Shown here: piece by piece, positions 5,608 through 10,936 of the stretch
Numbering within the stretch: the first letter of the stretch is position 1
How the letters are laid out: every line of letters begins with the position of its first letter
Origin: Planctomycetaceae bacterium
Lineage (GTDB): Bacteria; Planctomycetota; Planctomycetia; Planctomycetales; Planctomycetaceae
NCBI GenBank assembly: GCA_020426065.1
Contig: JAGQQT010000094.1
Span: 1-10,936 of the forward strand
Length of the DNA stretch: 10,936 nt
Reading direction: 5' to 3'
Position numbers and translations under genes: made by a program
Notes under the pieces: generated by a model
What the model saw: the letters and a program-made list of their open reading frames with translations, nothing else
Databases searched by the model: none
What the model was told of the DNA's origin: nothing

Positions 5608-6494
5608 ATCTGCCCGGAACTTTGCAGGCGACTCACTGTCTGGCTCCAGAGTTGATCCTCAAAGTGCTTCCAGATTTGTGGACGGGCATCTTCCAGACTC
5701 AGTTGACCGGGAGTTTCTTTAGTTACCTGAACAAGATGCATTCCGTAGGGACTCTGAAATGGCTGTGAGAGTTCCCCTACCGACGTACTGAAGGTCATTC
5801 TGGTGATCTCGGCGGGCATCTGTCCGGTAAAGGTAAATTCGCCTAACTCTCCTCCCCTGGCAGCCGTCGGGGATTCCGAATATTTTTTTGCCGCTTCTGC
5901 AAAGCTCAGTGTTCCGGAAAGCACTTCCTGGCGAATCTGGCTGAGTTTTTCTTGAACCTGCCTGACCTGTTCATCCGAGCTCCCGGCGGGCAACTTCATA
6001 AAAATCTGACTCGCCTCACGCCGGGTTCCATCCAGTTCCTTCTGGTGAGATTCGTAGTATTCCCGCAACTGATCTGCAGTGACCACCTGACGAACGTAAC
6101 GGCTCCATGCCAGGGGGAGCGAAACCTGGGCCCGCAGATCTTTTCGGGTGACATTCAGGCGATTGAGCGTTGCTTCGGCATCTCCCTCCTGGGCCAGGAT
6201 TTTCTCCACCAGGCCCATTTGCCGGTCCACCAGTTCCACTGGAGCAGCAACACCCCGACTCTCCAGAAACTGTCGAATCAGGCAGTTCTCAATAGCACGT
6301 GTCAGCAGTTGGGATCGGGATTCCGCCTGCAGGTTATCACCTGACAGCAAAACCAACTGTTCCAGGTCCTTTGAGGTAATCAGCTCACTGTTGACTTTGG
6401 CCAGCGTCTCAGCCGCCTCAGCACATCCCAGCTGATCACCTCCACAGCTCCAGAGGATTCCACAAACGACAAGTATGGCTTTCAGCGCGTCCAT
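5592..6494 (-). CDS. Exported parvulin-type peptidyl-prolyl isomerase (SurA/PrsA-like)
   Basis: A 300-residue secreted foldase that should catalyse cis-trans isomerisation of prolyl bonds outside the cytoplasm. Residues 1 to about 27 form a signal peptide (hydrophobic ALKAILVVCGILW, possible cleavage after AEA). LWSC at 14-17 could alternatively be a degenerate lipobox making it a lipoprotein. Residues about 30-150 form a helical SurA-type N-terminal chaperone module. Residues about 158-257 are the parvulin domain: SQIFMKLPAG, SFAEAAKKYSESPTAARGGELGEF, and FQSPYGMHLVQV. I chose ATG at 6494 because AAGGA lies 5 bases upstream; a longer reading starting 51 bases earlier would place a charged stretch before the signal peptide. 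It converges on the rhomboid gene and diverges from glgC. Confidence 0.87.
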   Translation of the reverse strand: MDALKAILVVCGILWSCGGDQLGCAEAAETLAKVNSELITSKDLEQLVLLSGDNLQAESRSQLLTRAIENCLIRQFLESRGVAAPVELVDRQMGLVEKILAQEGDAEATLNRLNVTRKDLRAQVSLPLAWSRYVRQVVTADQLREYYESHQKELDGTRREASQIFMKLPAGSSDEQVRQVQEKLSQIRQEVLSGTLSFAEAAKKYSESPTAARGGELGEFTFTGQMPAEITRMTFSTSVGELSQPFQSPYGMHLVQVTKETPGQLSLEDARPQIWKHFEDQLWSQTVSRLQSSGQIQRFD

Positions 6495-6543
6495 CGCGTT
6501 CCTTTTTCTGAATGGAGATTTCCCGGCCGAGTCCTTTCTTCCC

Positions 6544-6574
6544 ATTGTCGCTCAACCCGGACCTGCTTTACAAT
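6544..6574. promoter_or_regulatory. Candidate divergent promoter region between the prolyl isomerase gene and glgC
   Basis: On the plus strand TTGTCG (6545-6550) and TACAAT (6569-6574) are 18 bases apart and could drive glgC, whose ATG is 40 bases beyond. On the minus strand TTGTAA (6573-6568) and GACAAT (6549-6544) are also 18 bases apart and could drive the isomerase gene. The two readings arise from one dyad, ATTGT at 6544-6548 with ACAAT at 6570-6574. The boxes are imperfect, so this is tentative. Confidence 0.35.
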
Positions 6575-6614
6575 CGAAACTATAGAATGGATTACTCAAC
6601 TCTGAGGAGCAGCT

Positions 6615-7850
6615 ATGCGAAGAGACGTGGCACTCATTCTGGCGGGGGGCAAGGGAACGCGACTCGAACCGCTGACGCGGGACCGGGCCAAACCTGCTGT
6701 CCCCTTTGGCGGGAACTATCGAATCATCGATTTTGCTCTTTCGAACTGCCTGAACAGCGGCCTGCGAAAAATCCTCGTACTGACTCAATACAAAGCTGCC
6801 AGCCTGGATCGGCACATCAATCAGGCCTGGCGTTTTCTGTGCCGGGAGATGGATGAATATGTCGACATCCTCCCGCCTCAGCAGCGTATTGATGAGCAGT
6901 GGTACCAGGGAACCGCCGATGCGGTTTATCAGAATATCTACACGATTGAAAAAAGCCGTCCCGATAACATCCTGATTCTCTCGGGAGACCACATCTACAA
7001 GATGGATTACTCCGAACTGATCCAGAAGCATGTCGATGCCGATGCGGATATCTCGATCGCCTGTCTGCCAGTGTCTCTGCAGGAGGGGCGGCAGTTTGGA
7101 GTGATGTCCGTTAACGAGCAGGGACGGGTCATTGCCTTTCATGAAAAGCCAGCCAATCCCCAAGCTCTGCCCGATCAACCTGATCTCTGCCTGGCCTCGA
7201 TGGGTGTGTATGTCTTTCGACCGGAGTTTCTGTTTGAGCAACTCTGCCAGGACGCCACGATTCGTGGCAGTTCTCATGATTTTGGCAAGGACCTGATTCC
7301 CCGTGTGATTCATGATCAATACGTTCAGGCCTTTCCGTTCACAGACAAAAACACGGGCAAAACCGCTTACTGGCGCGATGTTGGTACTCTCGATTCCTAT
7401 TACGAAGCGAACATGGATCTGATTTCAGTCGATCCCCAGCTGAATTTGTACGACCAGACCTGGCCCATCCGGAGTTATCAGCCTCTGCTGCCTCCTCCCA
7501 AATTCGTGTTCGCCCAGGAAAATATCAAAGAACCACGTGTCGGAACCGCTCTGGACAGTATGGTCAGTGTCGGCTCTATCCTGTCTGGCGGGCGAGTTGA
7601 ACGTTCGATCATCTCTTCGAATGTGCGAGTGAACAGCTGGGCCACCGTGGAAGATTCGATCCTGTTTGATGACGTGGAAATTGGCCGACACGCCTCCATT
7701 CGCCGCTGCATCATCGATAAAGGTGTGATTGTGCCCGAGGGCATGAAAATCGGCTTCGACCCGGAGCTGGATCGGATGCGGGGTTTTACGATTACCGAAA
7801 ATGGAATCACCGCCATTGGAAAAGTCGGCTCACTTGCTGAGATCGCCTGA
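6615..7850 (+). CDS. glgC: Glucose-1-phosphate adenylyltransferase (ADP-glucose pyrophosphorylase)
   Basis: A 411-residue cytoplasmic enzyme that makes ADP-glucose from ATP and glucose-1-phosphate, the committed step of bacterial glycogen synthesis. The nucleotidyltransferase domain starts with ILAGGKGTRLEPLT (8-21), followed by AKPAVPFGGNYRIIDF, WYQGTADAV (97-104), the metal-site segment LSGDHIYKMDY (D125, D131), the sugar-phosphate motif FHEKPA (175-180) and YWRDVGT (252-258). The C-terminal part (about 300-411) reads as the left-handed beta-helix used for oligomerisation and allostery, for example the VEDSILFDDVEIG region. Length is close to the usual 410-430 residues. ATG at 6615 has GAGGAG at 6604-6609. 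No other glg genes are adjacent, so it is not in a classical glycogen operon here. It may share a short transcript with the small gene 77 bases downstream. Confidence 0.96.
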   Translation: MRRDVALILAGGKGTRLEPLTRDRAKPAVPFGGNYRIIDFALSNCLNSGLRKILVLTQYKAASLDRHINQAWRFLCREMDEYVDILPPQQRIDEQWYQGTADAVYQNIYTIEKSRPDNILILSGDHIYKMDYSELIQKHVDADADISIACLPVSLQEGRQFGVMSVNEQGRVIAFHEKPANPQALPDQPDLCLASMGVYVFRPEFLFEQLCQDATIRGSSHDFGKDLIPRVIHDQYVQAFPFTDKNTGKTAYWRDVGTLDSYYEANMDLISVDPQLNLYDQTWPIRSYQPLLPPPKFVFAQENIKEPRVGTALDSMVSVGSILSGGRVERSIISSNVRVNSWATVEDSILFDDVEIGRHASIRRCIIDKGVIVPEGMKIGFDPELDRMRGFTITENGITAIGKVGSLAEIA

Positions 7851-7927
7851 ACAGTGACTTGCATCTCCGGGCAATTTCGGGTTTCCTGTCTGGCTCTGAC
7901 AATTTCATATTCAAAGAGATCAGACTG

Positions 7928-8323
7928 ATGACCACCGAAGACAATCTTGCCACCGGAGCTGCGCTGGCATTTGATGAATTCATTCTGCGGGAGATCGAAA
8001 AGATCCTCCGCTCCTCCAGCGAATCCAGCCAGCCACTGGAACTTGAACCGGCACGGGGCCAGCTGTTCGAGATGTTTGTCGCCGCTCATGGAGCCGGATA
8101 TCTGGAAGAAGACGCTAAAACCGATATGACGGCCGACGAGTTATGCAAAACACTCGCCCGCCGCTGGGGACTGGATGAGGCAGCCCAGCAATCGGTCGCC
8201 CGGCAACAGAAACTGGATGCTCAGAGTCTCGATAAGATGAGACTGCTGTGGGCTTTACTGCGAATGTGGATGGAATGGACCTACGCCTGGAGTCGCTGGG
8301 ATGAGTTTCACCAGCCGGGGTGA
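7928..8323 (+). CDS. Small uncharacterised protein with Trp-rich C-terminus
   Basis: A 131-residue protein I do not recognise. It has no signal peptide. The sequence looks mostly alpha-helical and acidic, with helices near 15-31, 44-57, 69-81 and 98-122. The C-terminal segment WALLRMWMEWTYAWSRWDEF contains five tryptophans in 20 residues, which could pack a helical bundle, bind a partner or lie on a membrane surface. I start it at ATG 7928; the ribosome site is weak (AAAGAGAT around 7913-7920). An in-frame TTG 69 bases upstream has no better signal. It follows glgC by 77 bases on the same strand and ends 13 bases from the convergent glycosyltransferase gene. No function is proposed. Confidence 0.75.
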   Translation: MTTEDNLATGAALAFDEFILREIEKILRSSSESSQPLELEPARGQLFEMFVAAHGAGYLEEDAKTDMTADELCKTLARRWGLDEAAQQSVARQQKLDAQSLDKMRLLWALLRMWMEWTYAWSRWDEFHQPG

Positions 8324-8336
8324 ATCAAACGGGACT

Positions 8337-9448
8337 TCAAGAGGCCACTGACCGCCAGAATGCGAACAGATCAGCTGCGCGATCTCGGATGTCGAATCTT
8401 TCGCACGCGAGTTTTCTTGCTTCTTGTTCGAAGGTGCTTCGAGACCCGGATCGATCGGGCAAGTATTTGAGAGCACTTGTTAAATGTTCCACACTCCCCG
8501 GTGTAACCAAGATTCCCGCAAGCGTGTGATCGAGGATCTCTTTGGTTCCTCCCGCTGTCGTCGCAATCAGTGAAACGCCACTGGCAGCAGCCTCCAGGAT
8601 GACACGACCGAGTGGTTCTTGTCGGGCCGGATGAATCAACAGGTCACATTCGTTGAGAAGTTCCGGGATATCATCGCGATATCCGAGCCAGTGGAAGTGA
8701 CGAGTGAGGCCATGCTCCTCGATCTGGCGATGAAGTCGCTGTTCATACTCAATGCTCTCCAGCTTTGAGGAGTAGCGCTCCCCAACGATCACGTAATGAA
8801 TCTCGGGCAGTTGGTCCTTGTTGATTGTGACTGCATCGACGAGGACATCGAGTCCCTTGCGCATGCCGATCTGACCGATTGTCAGTGCAATCAGCGAATC
8901 CTCAGGAAGTGAGCGTTCACGTCGCAGTCGGCCATCTCTGGGTCGTGGCTGGAAGCGTTCGCAGTCGACGCCGTTGTACAAGACCTCGACTCGGTCCGGG
9001 TCGAGTCCCTGTTGGAGGTGGAAATCCCGCGTTGCGCGCGAGACGGCGACGAGTTTGCGGTTGCTATTGAGGTGATGGATGGCTGTCTTGCTGAGGCCGA
9101 TGATGTCTCGCAGGTGGGCCGTGCAGAGTTGGCCCATCTGTTGGCTGAGCAGCCCGGTGATGCGACCGGTGGAGAGACTGTTGCCGTGAAGCAGGTCGGG
9201 CTTGAGCCACTCGATCACCGGCATCAGACGATTCGCCGCTTCAAACGGAGGCAAGCGGTGACTGTTCTCATCGAGCAGCGAGAACGGCACGTGGGTCAGC
9301 TGGCGGGTCGCCAGCGCTTCAGCGAACCGGCCCTCTGCGGGAGCGAGCACCGTAATCCGGACGTCGTCGGGGCAGTGGTCGAGCACGGCGAGCAACGAGT
9401 TCTCACCCCCATTGATACTGCCATACTCGCAGAGGATGGCGACATGCA

Positions 9449-9449
<1 letters not shown>
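8337..9449 (-). CDS. GT4-family glycosyltransferase
   Basis: A 370-residue retaining glycosyltransferase of the GT-B fold, group 1/GT4. Such enzymes transfer a sugar from a nucleotide donor in the cytoplasm to lipid, polysaccharide or protein-bound glycans. The N-terminal domain shows the family's GGEN segment (14-17). The C-terminal donor domain shows IGQIGMRKG (191-199, the Arg/Lys pair for diphosphate), LGYRDDIPELL (255-265) and the E-x7-E motif QEPLGRVILEAAASG with E278 and E286. There is no membrane segment. Its ATG overlaps the stop codon of the ABC ATPase gene by one base (TGATG at 9451-9447), so the two should be translationally coupled. This suggests a joint role in making and exporting a surface glycan, but that is inference. 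Acceptor and donor are unknown. The 8930-9380 part of the gene is notably G+C-rich. Confidence 0.9.
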
Positions 9450-10135
<686 letters not shown>

Positions 10136-10181
10136 CTGACAGCCGATGCGGAGTTGATGACTTCGGACGGGGGCCGGTCGG

Positions 10182-10814
10182 TCACGGCTTGTGAATAAAC
10201 GATTTTTCCAGCGTTCCAAGGATGGCCGTCTTTTCGTCGCTGGGCTGGCCGTCGTCCTTTGGGAGATCCTGGACGATGAACAGACGACTCTTTCCTTCGT
10301 TGCTGGGCAACGCGACAACCGTGTAAGTAAGAGCAACCTCTCCGACCTTCAACTGAGCCGTATGCCCTTCCGAATTGAGCGAGCCGAGTTTGAGTGTCAC
10401 CGGATCCATACGGTCGACATCCGTGTTGAGCGTCTCCGCGGTCGAGGCAATTAGCTCCGCCGGCTTCACTGCTTCCTCGAAGTCGAACAGCATCAGTGTC
10501 ACGTTGTTCCCCGACATCGTCCAAGTGCGGATGCCGGGTTCATCAAGGTCTGCCTCAAATGTGAAGTTGGCGGGATAGTCGAACGCAATCCCCTCGTGCT
10601 CAAACCGACGTGTCTCAGAGGGACGCAACGTGACCTTCGGGTTATCAAACTTGCCCTTCAGAATGACGGTCTTGTCGGCGTTGAGCAGGAACTTCTGGCC
10701 ATCCACCTCCAGGATGTACGACAACGGTGGTTCGGTCGTGTCGTCAGCACGGAGGACGGAGCAGACTGTCGCACAGGCGACGGCCATCACCAGCAGACGT
10801 TGAATCTTGAACAT
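10182..10814 (-). CDS. Secreted protein of unknown function
   Basis: A 210-residue protein with a clear signal peptide: basic start MFKIQR, hydrophobic LLVMAVACATVCSV, likely cleavage near residues 22-24 (LRA-DD). The mature part has alternating strands, a central IAFDYPANFTFE followed by RTWTMSGNNVTLMLFDF, and ends LGTLEKSFIHKP. The FDYPANF...LEKSF layout resembles PsbP/Mog1-like folds, but I would not assign a family from this. No membrane anchor or catalytic motif is seen. ATG at 10814 has AAAGGA 8 bases upstream, a good ribosome site. It lies between a likely reductase gene (51 bases upstream) and the ABC ATPase (46 bases downstream) on the same strand, so it may be co-transcribed and serve the transporter. 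Confidence 0.78.
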   Translation of the reverse strand: MFKIQRLLVMAVACATVCSVLRADDTTEPPLSYILEVDGQKFLLNADKTVILKGKFDNPKVTLRPSETRRFEHEGIAFDYPANFTFEADLDEPGIRTWTMSGNNVTLMLFDFEEAVKPAELIASTAETLNTDVDRMDPVTLKLGSLNSEGHTAQLKVGEVALTYTVVALPSNEGKSRLFIVQDLPKDDGQPSDEKTAILGTLEKSFIHKP

Positions 10815-10865
10815 ACAAAGAATCCTTTACGGAACGACATCGCGAGTGCGTTTGTTCGCCGAAGT

Positions 10866-10936
10866 TTACGCAGTTGCGAGTGCATCCTTGCCCTGTCGAT
10901 GACAGAAGTCGCCGAATGATTCCCCCTCATGCCTGT
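10866..10936 (-). CDS. C-terminal end of a probable sulfite/nitrite reductase (partial)
   Basis: Only the last 22 codons and the TAA stop (10868-10866) of a gene entering from the right are present. They read RHEGESFGDFCHRQG followed by KDALATA. The GE-x-FGDF-x-x-R-x-G pattern is characteristic of the C-terminal end of sirohaem-containing sulfite and ferredoxin-nitrite reductase hemoproteins (CysI/Sir/NirA family). If correct, the upstream gene assimilates sulfite or nitrite. The stretch is short, so the call rests on this one motif; distinguishing sulfite from nitrite reductase needs the rest of the gene. Confidence 0.6.
   Translation of the reverse strand, partial: RHEGESFGDFCHRQGKDALATA

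Noticed and set aside
10136..10336. 67-codon N-terminal extension of the ABC ATPase
   Set aside because: It would overlap the secreted-protein gene and precedes MIRVENLTK, the usual beginning of this ATPase family.

Overview
The window looks like a chromosomal segment of a mesophilic bacterium with roughly 50-58 % G+C. I infer a planctomycete (Gimesia-like order Planctomycetales). The reasons are its mix of single-gene transcription units, a receiver fused directly to an anti-sigma-type ATPase, a stand-alone GH2-like sugar-binding protein and a short cysteine-rich peptide. No rRNA, tRNA, transposase, phage gene or CRISPR array is visible. The taxonomic call is inference from gene content only.

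Layout. On the left, a TatD-family metal hydrolase (15-800, +) is followed by an AT-rich gap with several small palindromes. Next come a 140-residue protein resembling only the N-terminal sugar-binding domain of GH2 glycosidases (1006-1428, +), a very short cysteine-rich microprotein with a C-R-S repeat (1568-1741, +) and a single-domain cupin (1957-2304, +). The microprotein has its own nested palindromes upstream and a strong hairpin terminator downstream, so it looks like an independent unit. On the minus strand lie a receiver/HATPase fusion (2314-3276) and a D-2-hydroxyacid dehydrogenase (3465-4442). The dehydrogenase diverges from a GlpG-like rhomboid protease (4639-5607, +). The rhomboid gene overlaps tail-to-tail with an exported parvulin-type prolyl isomerase (5592-6494, -). 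That gene diverges from glgC, ADP-glucose pyrophosphorylase (6615-7850, +), which is followed by a small uncharacterised tryptophan-rich protein (7928-8323, +).

The right quarter (8337-10936) is all minus strand and locally richer in G+C. In transcription order it holds the last 22 codons of what looks like a sulfite/nitrite reductase, a secreted protein of unknown function, a LolD/MacB-type ABC ATPase, and a GT4 glycosyltransferase whose start codon overlaps the ATPase stop codon (TGATG).

Most of the window is housekeeping: glycogen synthesis, envelope proteolysis and folding, nucleic-acid or metabolite hydrolysis, and signalling. The most unusual element is the 57-residue cysteine microprotein. 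Cys falls at every third residue nine times in a row, the repeat is encoded with different synonymous codons, and a nested dyad operator lies just upstream. The second notable point is the receiver domain whose phospho-acceptor aspartate is a glutamate.
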